Assembly: GCF_021134715.1 (NCBI RefSeq)
Contig: NC_060021.1
Coordinates: 10,262,501 to 10,326,500, forward strand
Length of the DNA stretch: 64,000 nt
Direction of reading: 5' to 3'
From: Daphnia pulex
Taxonomy: Eukaryota > Arthropoda > Branchiopoda > Diplostraca > Daphniidae
The translations under genes and the position numbers were made by a program. The notes under the pieces are model-generated. The model saw only the letters and a list, made by a program, of their open reading frames with translations, was not told where the DNA came from and made no database searches. This document shows, piece by piece, positions 15,201-27,164 of this stretch (positions within the stretch are counted from its first letter, which is position 1; each line of letters opens with the position of its first letter).

Positions 15201-18172
15201 GAGCTACGGGTGAACAAGAATGGACTCCTGCTTTGGTAGGTCATGTATTATCTCTAATATTCAATTACATTTATAATTTCAAATATTTTTTTATTTATTT
15301 CACAGACTACTGGAGTAGATTGGAAGTCTTTAACAATTCCAGCCTGCCTTCCTATAACTACGGATTATTTTCCCGATCAGCGTAGTCTTCAGAATGACTT
15401 TTTAGTGTCTGAATATTCCATCATTCCAGATGATGTAAACAGCATCAGTGTGAATGATTATGGTCAACAACAAAAAGCCTCGTTTCGCAGGCCGCTTGAA
15501 ACGAAGGAGGTCTTTTTAGAATTGATCAGTCAACGTCTCAGTCAGGGTTTCCAGGTTATCATCCTCCCGCATACTTACACATCCAACAGTCAAGAGTATA
15601 TGTTGTCGATTGGACGTATCTTCCATAAAATCATTCTTAAAGGATCAACCATAACCGTAACTGGATACAGGCCTCGGCATCCTTACCCTACTTGCAATAT
15701 TCACTACCGCTTTCGACTTCAAACTCCTGACCATCTTACATACGAGGTAACGAACTTTCTGTTGTTCTTTCACTACTTTATTTTCATCCATCCCTTCAAT
15801 GGATAGGTGTCCTGGGTGGATTTTAATGCTGAAAAATTAGAAAACTACAACTGGAACCATTTGGATCATTACATCTGCACTCGAGGGGATCGAGATTTTG
15901 CTCTTACCGAGTCCCTAAAATACTGGCGCTTACGTCTGTGCGTTCTTCCCACCCACGACTGCCCATTTACTGAAAGAATTCTAAGGTAAGAAAGTTTAAA
16001 CGAGCTTCAGATATTGAACACTAAATTTCTGTTGTTTCTCTGACGTATTATCTAGATTTATCGACACATGCGTCAACCGCGTGAAACATCATAATTTAGT
16101 TAAGAAGCCGAGGCCTCCTGCTCAGACTATGTTTCGCGATCGGGGTGGCAGCAATAGGATTCCTGACAGGCCTAGAACTCGTGCTACACTAGTAGAAAAT
16201 AAAAATTTATACCAATCGTCAGGTGATCATGGTCTTTCGATCGAACACCAATTTTCCGGTGACGAAGGCGCTGATGTGACGGTAGGTCATCTATTCTTAA
16301 CATTTTTGCTGTCACCCGTTGTTTATTATTGTCATCTTTATGTAAAGACGCGCACTAGAGTCGCTTCCGGTTCAGCGGCTATAATTGAAGCCATGAAATC
16401 TTCTACCGGAGGAATGCCGTTTCTAGAAGGGAAAATCAACGATTTACCTCCTTTCACCTTCATTAGCTATGAAGCTGTCGCTTGGCTTCTGGAGCAGGTG
16501 GAAGGTATTACTACTGAACGAGAGGCCATAGATCTAATGCAGAAAATGTTGAACGAGCGGCTCATTTGTCATTCTTCTGGCAACAACAAGTTAGCACTGA
16601 CATTTCCATTTGATTTTGTTCATTCGTTTTGTCTAATTTTTGTTGGTTGTTAGGGTCAAATTTCGTTATGGATTTTATCTGTTCTCGTTGATCACCGAAA
16701 CATTCACACCTGGCAATATTCAAGACAATTTTGATTGTGAATGGGCGGAAGTGGAATTCGAAAACAGTTTTACTCTAGCGCGCAGTGTATCTGTAAGTAG
16801 CTAACGTCACTTTATTTCATTTTTTTACATGATACATTTATTTGTTTCTCCTTGTGCAGACATTGGCCAACCCGGTTAAGTATCAGTTCTTGATAGCAGA
16901 TCCCGATGAGTTTAAATCTGTTGCTTCACTTTACGAGAATCGTTTCGATCAAATGTTAAATTACAAATCTTGCAATCTTGATATGGATATCAGTGGGAAG
17001 AGTGACCGGATTGAATGGGGGCATCTGCGCTATCAGAGCGTCTTTTACCCTGATGCATCTCTTGAGTTCATCTTCCAGTGGGTCGTGTGCACAGGTCCGC
17101 TGGTGGCCGAACTTCTACAAAATTGGCTACGGAAGGCTCAAAACTGTGGGGTGAACCTAGTCCCAATTCCGTGTGACCCATTTGCCCTACCAATGTCTCA
17201 TAAAGCAGATCCTCTTCGGGCACCCATCTTCGTACCTCTGAATATCTCAGCATTGAACTTGAACGGCAAAACATTTCTCGAAGAATATCCACCGGATTCG
17301 TGGCCGCAACGTCTTCTACTTTTCCAAGTGAGTATAAAATGTTGGTTTTTTCCCCACCTGGAAGAATACTGGTAGCGTTGGTTTACAAATAAGAAAATTT
17401 TTAAAATTCTCGAAAAGATTATTATTATAAGAAATAATCGGAGGCGAAATAGTTGCGCGAATTGCGCGTTTCCTTTACACATCCGTACCTCAAACTACTT
17501 GAATACGAAATGTCTGTCTAGTTAGAGTTGAGACAAACGTTAACATATGTGTCTATATTTAGAGCCGTTTTTCATTTTTTTTAACCCCCTTGTTTGTTCC
17601 AAATTCTTCAACCAGGCCCTCTGATGATTGTTCATTACTATTATTTCTACCCCAAATAGGAAAGCATCGCTCGTCATTTCGGTTTCCTACCCTGCTCTCC
17701 TGACCCAGCATCTCCAACTGCGTCTTTAAGGGCCAACGTTCGTCAATGCCTCCCGCCACTTCAATTTATTCACACAACCGGAACTGTTTTTCTTTTGATT
17801 CTAAGCTCAAGCAACAACGAAAAAGATGTGGTACATCCTTCGCCACAGCGACCTCAGCGTACGAATTCCAGCTGGCTATCGAATACGTCCGTGCTTTCCC
17901 CGACCGACTCCTCTTTAACGCTGAGCTACATCACCCGTCACGTTGTCGGTCGTCAAAAGTGGCAACAAAATCAAGAAGTCCGTGTAGGTTTCCTCTGGGC
18001 TTGGAATTCAATGCTGAGTAAGCGTTGGAGAAACCCGTCTGGCCCCGTGTGCGACGAAAATAATGGCAGCAAACTTTTATCTGATTTTCGAAAATTTTGT
18101 GCCAACGACGATGATCGTTTAAAGAACTACTGGATACAAGCGCTTGATCGAGTGAGCTCCAGCAGCTCTTGA
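12239..18172 (+). CDS. DEPDC5: DEPDC5/Iml1, GATOR1 complex subunit
   Basis: Subunit of GATOR1, the GTPase-activating complex for RagA/B that restrains TORC1 at the lysosome when amino acids are low. Nineteen exons join in phase to 1474 residues, starting 12239-12281, 12355-12492, 12583-12815 and ending 16860-17327, 17660-18172. The N-terminal domain begins [13 protein letters not shown] and includes the [18 protein letters not shown] region. The Iml1/SABA segment follows ([20 protein letters not shown]). A Ser/Arg-rich linker leads to the [18 protein letters not shown] block. The DEP domain lies at about residues 1043-1110 ([16 protein letters not shown], then [14 protein letters not shown]). 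The C-terminal domain ends near [14 protein letters not shown]. The last intron, 332 bp, is the longest. Length is close to human DEPDC5 (about 1600). Identification is firm. Confidence 0.95.
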
Positions 18173-18552
18173 TTTGATTCTTCTTTTTTGTTTTTTAACA
18201 AATAATAAAGGGTTTATCATGTGTTTCTTTTACAAAATTTGTACTTTAGCTATCCTTTTTTCAGAATATACCGACTGATTCTATATGTTTCGTTGTACAA
18301 AGAAAAAGACATTTAATTTGTATTTTGCGGTTTGGATTAGGGAAGGGCCGAAGGGGTCGATTTATTTGGGGTGGGGGTGTGGGGGAGTTTAGAAGAAAAT
18401 TGAACAAGTGTCGTCTGCTCTCGATTAGTTTAAAATTTCGAAAAAGTCAGAGACAAAGTTAAAGATTTTTATTGTTATAGAATTATTTGTTTTTGATAAC
18501 CGTCATACTTCATGCTATTTTACGGGTAAATAAAACTAAGAATACAAATAGA
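18173..18552. other. DEPDC5 3' flank
   Basis: 3' UTR and flank of DEPDC5 with an AATAAA near 18205 and a GGGGTGGGGGTGTGGGGG-type G-rich run near 18368-18386. No gene was recognised. Confidence 0.5.
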
Positions 18553-21097
18553 ATGATTGTGGGAGCTGTAGAAGAGTTAAACCTGTTCCAAATGTTAGTT
18601 CCTGACTAGCATAAAACCATGTGATTGCCCTGTCGATGCATGGCAGTTTGTTTGTACTATGTATAACACTATAACCCTTTTCTTTTTTACAGATTTGAGC
18701 CCAGAGCCAGCCATCATCTCCACGCAATAGACAATTTGTCTCGTGCAGGTGTTAACCTGTCAACAGCAACAATCTCAGGATCATCGCTTGTGGGGTAATA
18801 TGATTTCCTTTACTTTAATTGACCTGTTACCTACTAGATATGTTAATTCTGCATTACCTGCATCAATGCAGTACATGCAAACCTGAAATTCTCCCATTTA
18901 TTAACAAATAGGGTTTACCAAGTGTCGTATTTTCAACTTTTCCCGACTTGTTGTTTCAATATTTATTCATAACCCATTTTCTATTTTATTTAGATAAAAA
19001 GCATTCAATTGCATTGGAATGCAATTGAATGCACTTCAAATCGAGTTAAGGGTCTCTCTTTTTCCCCTTTCTTTAAATTTCTTCGTACCATGTATTCACG
19101 AGGACCCCATTCACCCTATCCCGTCTGGTGTCATTTAACTCTTCAGTGGATGGATGGAGCAACTGTAGATGCCTGGCTGTATTTCCCAGGCGGGCGTAAA
19201 GGTAGGACACTCTCTTCCCTATTCTTCCTTTTTGAAAATTTTTTGTGGCGTGCGGAATCGTTATTACGTAGTCTCGGGTCAGGCCCGGTTTTGTACCTCA
19301 CAACTTTTTCTGTGGGTAAACCATCACATTCGAAAATATTTGAACTGAAACTTCAAGCAAAGTTCAACAAGACAATTTTTTACCAAAAGGGACATGCCGC
19401 CACACCGGCACCTCCTCGTACATAGGGATTAAGTGATCTTTCTTGAAGATCTTCCTGCATTTCATTAACTTTAACCATTGTTCCTATTACAACAATTTGA
19501 CGTAAACCTGAAGGAAAGTCCCGAGTTCAACGCAAGAATCCGCTTTTCCGTTTTGAAATTTTTGTTCTTTTACTGGTGCTGATAAGAATGTACACTTAAT
19601 TTTAACGACGTGTATGAAGGCAGAAATGAGCTTTCATGGAAAATCCGAAAGAAGCGATACACGGCTGGTCGCTTAAATAAATCACGCTGAACTTTTTTGA
19701 GGCTGGGCTGCCCTCGAAGGAACTTGGTTGATGACTTTTCCAGATAAGTCAACAGACAACTGAAGACTAGGAATGAGACGATAGACTTCCGCCCTCCTAT
19801 TCAGTCAGTTAGAAGACGAGGCGGGTCAAAATACATCATAAATGACCATATTTTCTTAGCTGGATTGTGTTTTCTCAAGTAAAGCGCATTTCACTCCTTT
19901 CATTAAAAGTTACACAGATGAATAACGGCAACAGCATGACCAAATAAGTAATTCGAGAACAGTGCTACAGTTGATAAGCAAAGGGCTGGGCGATAACGGA
20001 AAATCGGAAACGTCTCACTAATTAGGTTCATCGAGGTCAGACTTTCAACTTGATAACGTATACTACAGTATGTTTTATCCAGAAATTGAAATAATGAGAG
20101 AAGCGTATCGCGAGCAAAAAGTCGCAGAGAAAGATTAAAGTCTCGCAGCAATCAGTACCAAACAACCCCAACACCCACAATAAATTTGAATTGGATATCC
20201 ACGACACTTGTCGGATGTGGCCAATTTACTCCTAGAATTGGGGAGGAGGGAGAACCAAGACACTTTGCTATAAGCTTGTCCACGAAAGTTAGGGAAAGAA
20301 AGAAAAAAGAAGGACCCATTTCTCAGCAGCTAAAGTGGAAGAGCATTCATCACATCTGCAAACGCCCTTCCCTTCCTTGGAACACGTGTTAGCTGTCCCC
20401 AAAAAATCATGTTCTCACCAAAAAGCGCTCACGATATCAAGTGCCTTTTCTCTGAGCATTCTTCCGTTTCATTAATTGGTAATCACAGTCGGTAATGCAC
20501 CGCACGCCACCATCTCAAAATCAACTGAGGATAAGCAAGAAATCTCTTTGATTTATGTACAGTTGTTATTTCATTTCATGTTGGTACGCCTTATCAAATC
20601 TTGATTGGGATTTAAGATAATGCTGGGAACATAACACGCTTGAAGCAGAATATTTAAAAATACATTTGTATGTTTGGGAACCATACGCACAAAAGTTATT
20701 GAATTATAAATAAAAACCATGAATGTATCTCGTTTCATACCCCAATAAAGAAAAAAGCCGTTTCAGATTCATGTTGAAGAGGGAAAAGGACATTGGCTAC
20801 GAGCTTCAGCGTACCAGCTGGTAGCAATTAAGTCCGCCATCCTCAGACAAACTGGGCGAGAGAAGCGAGGACTTTCAGTGGCTGTCCAGGCCTTCCCTAG
20901 TCAACACATGTTCGTCACGGAACTTGGGACAACCAACTTTGCATTGTCTCGCCGTTTTCAACAACATTTAACTTCTGTATATCTGACAAGGTACATTTTC
21001 CAGTTCTATTCATTCCATTTGATTATGTCCTTTGTATAATCACTTCAGTACATTTATACTTTTTACTAATATGTGTTCTATCTCCAGCCAGACTTGA
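18553..21097 (+). CDS. Candidate six-exon protein of unknown family
   Basis: Tentative model from splice sites and phase: 18553-18593, 18693-18748, 19103-19201, 19272-19315, 20767-20990 and 21088-21097, giving 157 residues. I do not recognise the product. The best support is the fifth exon. It stays open for 74 codons with protein-like composition (VEEGKGHWLRASAYQLVAIK, AVQAFPSQHMFVTELGTTNF) and ends at a good GTACAT donor. The third exon (PVWCHLTLQWMDGATVDAWL) follows a strong pyrimidine tract. The first, second and fourth exons are inferred mainly from matching phase and are less sure. The 1.45-kb fourth intron is unusually long for this window. The stop lies 51 bp before the bHLH start codon. 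Alternatively, the fifth exon belongs to some other upstream structure. Confidence 0.35.
19001..19032. repeat. Perfect 32-bp inverted repeat
   Basis: Arms of 15 bases (GCATTCAATTGCATT) around a GG centre form a perfect palindrome in an intron of the candidate unknown gene. Such a near-loopless palindrome may be a binding site or a small transposon remnant. Confidence 0.9.
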
Positions 21098-21147
21098 GTG
21101 AAACGTGAACTTTAGTTTGAAATAATTCAAAAATAAATTGGTGGCAA

Positions 21148-22325
21148 ATGCCTATGGAGATGGACATAATGAGTCGATCCAACTATGGTGAAGCAGGCTT
21201 ACACAAAAACAAGAGGCGTCGTTCTGCCAAAAGCCACGCAATCAACGATGATCCGCCTGTGAAGAAATCAAACAGAAAGGACTCTACATGTAGTGCAAAC
21301 CCTGTGTTCAACGAATTCCTCATTTTAAATTCTTCGTCACCGGGAACCGAAGATGGTCAAAAACCACGGTCGCATGCCAACGCTCGCGAAAGGGATCGTA
21401 CTCATAGGTGCGTAATACCGTAAATGTTTCAAGTTGCGTTAAACCTCTAGTCTCAACTTTCAAATGAACTTTGGAACTAAAATCAAGACGATTAGCTTTC
21501 TGATGACATTCTGTCGAAGTGTTTTAAGTCTAGATGATAGAAATGAAAGACTGAAATCAAACTGAAATCAAAGAGTAGTTTTTGAAAATATTGTTCATTA
21601 AATGTAACAGTAACTGCATACATAAGTAATTAAACCTAAACCATGTATAGCTTTTTGGGTAATGCTCTTATTTGTGTTTTTTGTTTTACTAACTTTTTGT
21701 TAAGTGTAAACAGCGCATTCACTGCATTGAGAACTTTGATTCCCACTGGTACGTATTTCACGTTTTACGTAAATGACCTGAACCACTTGGATTAACGGAA
21801 ACTTTCACAATACTATACAGAGCCGGCTGACAGGAAACTTTCCAAAATTGAAACATTGCGCCTCGCATCTAGTTACATTGCGCATCTTGGAACTCAGCTT
21901 GTAGCAGGTAAAAGCGGTATTTTTATGAAAGTGCGCTTTCTTTTTATAACGTTATTTCATTAAAAACGAAAGCTATTTCATATTCCGTATTCCCATTTTC
22001 CAATTAAGGTCCCATGGACCAACCCTGTTTAAAGCACAATTTGCCAACTCCGGGTTACGACAGTACCAATCCTCGGCCGGTTTGCACCTTTTGTCTGGCC
22101 AGCATGAAAAAAATGGTATGTAGATTTTAGGTATAAAATTTAATTTTAAAGTAATTAACAATATTCGTAAATTTACAGCAAAAAAGTCTCGACGGATTCT
22201 GTTATCGCGAAGCAAGCCAGCCATCTAATATTGATCCTTCAAGTATAATTCACGAGCTTCCCAATATAATATCGACACCGTCTTCCGACCCGTTCGAACA
22301 TAACCTGAACCTTCTTTTTTACTGA
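21148..22325 (+). CDS. TCF15: Paraxis/scleraxis-type bHLH transcription factor
   Basis: Nuclear E-box-binding factor that acts as a heterodimer with an E protein; in vertebrates the family specifies somite and tendon mesoderm. Five exons: 21148-21407, 21705-21748, 21821-21907, 22009-22115 and 22179-22325, giving 214 residues. The bHLH domain spans about residues 77-130. The basic region is [10 protein letters not shown], helix 1 is [14 protein letters not shown], the loop is EPADRKLSK and helix 2 is [15 protein letters not shown]. The [20 protein letters not shown] signature separates paraxis/scleraxis from Hand and Twist. A Lys/Arg-rich stretch near residue 20 (KNKRRR) could be a nuclear signal. 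The C-terminal tail has a Cys pair (VCTFCLA). The precise paralogue (TCF15 or SCX) cannot be decided. Confidence 0.9.
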
Positions 22326-22519
22326 ATAATTTGTCAGTTACTCTTGCAAGTTATAAGTGTCCCTGTTGTTTTGTACTTTATATAGATACCAAAAGGACTT
22401 GTATTCTAATAATCGTGTATTTCAGGGAATCTAGGATTATCGTCCTTTAACATGCTTTGGGATTATCATTTTCGAAAAATAAAATTTAATAGATATACAA
22501 TTTGCCTTCTAGACTGTCC

Positions 22520-24025
22520 TTATGAGCGATTTTTCCACACTAAATTCAATAAACCAGATATGCCAGGTTCAAAATCGGTACTCCCAGTGGAGTGATCTTG
22601 ACGGCGATGCTCTTGTTTAATGCTTGCATGTTCCATCGTTGAATTCGAGGGGTTATCTCTTAGACAATTTTCAGATATTTTAGACAGATTTATATGCACC
22701 ATTTGCTTATTTAGAAGCGGCACGATTAAATTATAATCGTTAATTTTCTTGTTGACTTGTTTTACGTCGTCATTTAGCGAGTTCAGAACCTTGCTCCATA
22801 GAAGCCTTTCGCTTCCGCTCAAAGGGATTTCCCCCAGTTTTAATCTTTCATTTCGTAGTCTTTGTTTTATATTAGTTATTTCCAATCGAATTTCCTTTTC
22901 CAACATAACCCATTGAGGAGAGAATCCGTTTTCAATTAATATCTGCAAATATTTAAAAAAAAAATGGCAAAACATAAATAAAATCTAACTAATAATGAAC
23001 TTATAAAAATTGCATAATACCTGATTAATTTTGTGCGTTACAACATCAATATAGGGGTTATGGTTTTGTGTTTCGAGAGGTTTGCCAGTTCCTCTCAAAT
23101 TAGCGAATTCTCCTTTTGCGATGGATTCTTGAATTAAATCTTCAACTAATCGATCGATTCCATGCCTAATAAACATAAGGAATTTTAAAAGATGGTACGT
23201 AATTTACATCAAAGTTGTTTTGTTCTTTCAGACTTGATTTTCGATTTCTTTGCTGCTTTGGTGTCTTTTAGAACAAGTGAATTCTCTTCTGTGTTTGGAA
23301 TTTGCGAAGTCCGATGATTGTACACATTTTCAACTGCCTTTTTCACCTGATATTTTTGGTACTGCTTTTCTCTTTGAAAAGGTGTACCCTGCCCAATGCC
23401 TTCATAATTTAGAAATTGTCTGTGCTGAGGAGCTGTATGCTAAATAAATAAAAAAAATAAATAAATGCATACACATGTGAAATTTTGTCTAATCATAAAT
23501 AAAATACTTCAATATCATGTTCACAACTCTGCTCTGAGTTTTGATGGTTGTTCCTGATGTCCTGATCATCTTCCTTTGCTCTCATCAATGCTGATTTTTC
23601 TGTGTCAATCCTAAACTTTTCCTGGAGCTTTCTGTATGCGTTTTCAATCTTATACATATAATTACCATTAAATCAATTCTTTCACAAATAATTTAAAAAA
23701 TTTAAACTTGTCGTACCAACTGGAATTTAGCAGTGTCAACTTCTTGACTGCTGTCAGGATGGTGTTTCTTTACCAATTCCACAAAAGCTTGCTTAAGTTC
23801 TTTCTGGCTGCAGTTTTCATTTAATCCAAGGACTTTGTAGCAAACCTTAAATAAGAGACTGTAGACTTATTCAGGTGCTTAAAAAATTCACAAAATACTT
23901 ACCTGGTAATCAACAGGAAAAATCTTATAATCACAATAAAACCTTGTACTGATTTCTCGTCTGGTACAGTTATTAAGTAAACCCAACCTCCACAGAGGAT
24001 CTCTGAAAAATGTTAAGATAAACAT
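22520..24025 (-). CDS. DNAJC28: DnaJ homolog subfamily C member 28
   Basis: J-domain co-chaperone with a DUF1992 region, implicated in mitochondrial or Golgi function. Six exons: 24025-23903, 23845-23717, 23648-23508, 23439-23234, 23165-23021 and 22942-22520. They give 388 residues, the same length as human DNAJC28. The J domain has KKHHPDSS with HPD at residues 70-72. The family block APQHRQFLNYEGIGQGTP follows, then DUF1992 with DRLVEDLIQESIAKGEF and GTGKPLE. The C-terminal part has NDYNLIVPLLNKQMVHINLS. The start ATG lies just upstream of the first conserved exon and gives an Arg-containing N-terminus without acidic residues before Asp9, compatible with import. The donor at 23233 (GTCTGA) is weak, but the phase and the conserved downstream frame require it. 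Confidence 0.93.
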
Positions 24026-24277
24026 TGCTTTGATTAAAGAAGGGCTCAAGTTTACTCAGGATTCACATATTAATATCGTTGTGTTTTAAATTTTCCGGGT
24101 TACGTAAAAGCACGGAAAGTCGGAAACCAGAAACTGTCGTCTGCAAGATTCCGTCTGCTAATTGTTCCACGTCAGATTCTAATGCGTCTTGCACAGTCGT
24201 TGTTTTTTGGAGATCTCGTCAAGTGTTTTGTTAAACGCTCAGTCCAGTTTATATTCTCGTAATATAGAAACATAATA
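24026..24277. promoter_or_regulatory. Bidirectional promoter region, DNAJC28/SEC62
   Basis: Only 252 bp separate the two divergent start codons, so both promoters and 5' UTRs must lie here. No TATA box or other named element was identified with confidence. Confidence 0.6.
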
Positions 24278-25906
24278 ATGGCTAGTAAATTAGAGAAGAG
24301 AAAAGTTTCCAAGTCAAAGAAAAAAGATGTAAGCAAAACACCGTTATTCCTTAAATTTTCTAACGTGCTACGTGCATCCTTGTTCTATTGGTGCTGTATA
24401 CGTTTTTATAAAGCCCCCGGGCAAAAGTCAAAGACCTTCAAGTTCGTTAGCCTTGATTAATGATCTGAGATTTTTCCATGTATTCTATTAGAGCTATGTG
24501 ACAGTAAAACTATTTACCCCCCTAAAATTGTTTTTAATGTAAAATTTAGGATGCTGAAGTAATGCACCCAGCCAGCAAGCCCACAAGTGAAGAAATTGCG
24601 ATTGCCAAATGGATTAAAGCAAATGTTCTTTGCAAGAAAACCAAATTCCTCAGTCATAGTGTGGAATATTTTACAGCCTCCAAAGCAGTTGACAAACTTC
24701 TGACATCCCCATGGAGCACAGCAGGAAAAAATAAAGAAGATCCTCTATTTACTTCACGAGAATCTATTGTCAAGTATCTTGATCTGTGAGTGCAATCATC
24801 GTTTCTTTCGAGAGCTAACAATTCATTGTTTCTTGCTTTGTATGGTACTCTAAACCTCTCTTCTATTCCAGGCTGCTACGAAAAAAATTCTTTCACAGAG
24901 CTAGAAAAATTCCTGTGTCAGAACAAGAACTAAAAGCTCGAGCAAAAAAGAAAGAAAAAAAGAAGGAAATTGAAAGTGGAAAGAAAGACAAATCTGAAGC
25001 TGAAGATGAAAAGAAAGGGGATGATGGTGAGAGTAGCCATGCTGAAGAAAAAAAGGAAAAGGTGAAAAAAGAGAAGCGTAAAATTCGCCTCGATATGCAT
25101 TTAGAACAGATTTTTGTCGATGGAAATGATGCATACGTATGGATATATGATCCCATACCATATTACTACTGGCTTGCGGGTGGAGGTGTAGTTTTAGCCG
25201 CTGTGGCTCTTTGTCTTTTCCCACTGTGGCCGCCTGTTGTAAGGTAAATGTTGGTTAAAATTCTCTAAAACAGCAAAACATGCGTTTGTTTCAAACAAAA
25301 ATCTCTTTATAGGAAAGGTGTCTATTACTTGAGTATCGGAGCTGCAGGATTTTTGATGTTCATTTTTGGGCTTGCTGTTCTACGAGTGCTCGTTTTTTGT
25401 CTTTTGTGGTTGATATCGATGGGTCGTCACCACCTTTGGATTTTCCCAAATCTCACAGAGGACGTTGGATTTTTCGCCTCGTTTTGGCCGCTGTGGAAAG
25501 TATGTTTTTTTGTTTTTTTTCTAAATTAACATTTAAAAAAAAAATTATTCATCGGCTTCTAAATCTCACAGTACGAATGCCGAGACAAGGAATCCTCAAA
25601 TAAGAAGAGTAAAAAAAATAATGGCAAGAAAAAGTCGTCTGATGATGAAAATGAGGACAAAGAAGAAGAAAGTGGTAAAGAAGAAGAAAGTAGCAAAGAA
25701 GATGCACAACTTGAAAATAATGAGTAAGTTATGATTTTACTTGTTATAGGACCACGGTTTTTAAAATGCGCTATGTTAGCAAGTTAACTGAAACACACAA
25801 TTACTAACTAAGACTACGATTTAGGGAAGCTGACGACAAATCCGAAACAGAATCGGAACAAACTGGCAAGGATTTCGAAATGATTGAAAAAGATGATGAG
25901 CAGTAG
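24278..25906 (+). CDS. SEC62: Translocation protein SEC62
   Basis: ER membrane protein that works with SEC61 and SEC63 in post-translational import and in ER-phagy. Six exons: 24278-24328, 24550-24785, 24872-25243, 25313-25499, 25572-25723 and 25825-25906, giving 359 residues. The N-terminal cytosolic domain has the conserved EEIAIAKWIKANVLCKKTKF and the VEYFTASKAVDKLL block. A highly charged Lys/Glu stretch leads to IRLDMHLEQIFVDGNDAYVW. Two membrane segments follow (WLAGGGVVLAAVALCLFPLW and SIGAAGFLMFIFGLAVLRVL, the latter continuing on). The C-terminal cytosolic tail is acidic and ends KDFEMIEKDDEQ; in vertebrates this type of tail carries an LC3-interacting motif, and FEMI here is a candidate. 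Identification is firm. Confidence 0.95.
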
Positions 25907-26469
25907 GCTATTTGTTTTAGTGTAGCTTGAAATTTAAATGGTGGCGCAGAATCATCTGTCAGCCCGCACTGATGATCTTGTGGAGAGAGAACGTGGGACC
26001 AACATTAATTAATAATTAATTTCTTTTTATTGTACAGCATTTTCAAGGTTTACTTCTGTATGTTTGTCATAAATGCATTCAAGTGGGTTTGAAATTGATT
26101 AGGCTCCATTATTATTTCCAGCAACATTTATTTCATATAGCTAGTGACTACTTTTATTATTGATTAGTTGGGATGGGTTCACAGATTTATTTATTTCTTC
26201 CCTTCAGTCTATCTGGGGGGGGGGGGGGTTATACGATTGTGCACCTGCAGTCTTATATTGTATACACTTCCATTTAAACGTTTATTCATATTTTCAACAT
26301 CAGAAATATAAAGAATACATAATAATATCAAGGTACACCGCTTACCAACTATAAATCGAATACACGTTACCATATTCTCTTCATCGCCTAGACCGAGATT
26401 CGTGATGGATGGAATTATTGGTTTGAAGTTTAGATGCTTGAGCTGTATACACTTATCTACACATGTACT
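25907..26469. other. Convergent 3' flanks of SEC62 and TTC36
   Basis: 3' UTRs of two converging genes. A run of 14 G lies at 26215-26228. No gene was recognised. Confidence 0.6.
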
Positions 26470-27164
26470 CTACTTAACGGGGCTACCTTCCTTTAAATTC
26501 TTAAAAACATCGTGAAGCATTTTGTTGCACAATGCAGCATAAGGGTTTTTTTGAATTAGCTGATTCTTAGCAAACTGGCTCCCCAAATTACTTGCAGATT
26601 CCCAGTCTGTGAAGGCAAGTTCTTCATTGCCTGCATAGTGATAGAGCATCGCCCTCTGGCAGTAAGCCTGGGAAGCAGCTTTTCCTCTCCCTTGGCTAAG
26701 TTCTATGGCTTTATTTAGATCTTCCATAGCTTCTACTCATAACAAAATTTTAATGTAAGATTCAAATGGATTTATGCTGAATGTTGCTAAACAAACCTTC
26801 ATTTCTTTTGAGAAGCCGTAATGCTTGAGCTCTATTATTATATGCTGAAGCCCACATTGGTGATGAATCAATTGCATTGTTGAACATTTTCAATGCTTCA
26901 TCCATTTTCCCAGACTCAGCAAAGATAACTCCTTGTTTTTCAAACTCTTTTGCACTTTTTTCATTTTCAGAGTTATCTACAGATAAAATGAAATACAACA
27001 AAATAATTAAATATGCAAAACAGTAAAACATATTTTTATAATATAGTACTTTTACCTGTTTCATCAATATCTTCTCTTGCATCATCAAGCGCTTTAAATT
27101 CGTCGTTAGGCAAGAGTGGGTTGATAATGCTATTCAATATTGCTCGATCATTTGAGGTAGCCAT
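26470..27164 (-). CDS. TTC36: Tetratricopeptide repeat protein 36
   Basis: Small TPR protein (HBP21 in mammals) described as an HSP70-binding adaptor. Three exons, 27164-27056, 26976-26797 and 26732-26470, give 183 residues against 189 in human. The N-terminus begins MATSNDRAILNSIINPLLPN, which matches the family. Three TPR units follow, starting near AKEFEKQGVIFAESGKMDEA, WASAYNNRAQALRLLKRNEE and ASQAYCQRAMLYHYAGNEEL. The C-terminal CNKMLHDVF block is also characteristic. There is no signal peptide, so it should be cytosolic. It is head to head with RBM48 across 533 bp. Confidence 0.93.

Noticed and set aside
17198-17759. Minus-strand frames near the end of DEPDC5
   Set aside because: They overlap coding exons and the last intron of DEPDC5 and show no domain.
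24893-25224. Two minus-strand frames of 87-107 codons
   Set aside because: They mirror the Lys/Glu-rich coding stretch of SEC62 and are antisense shadows.
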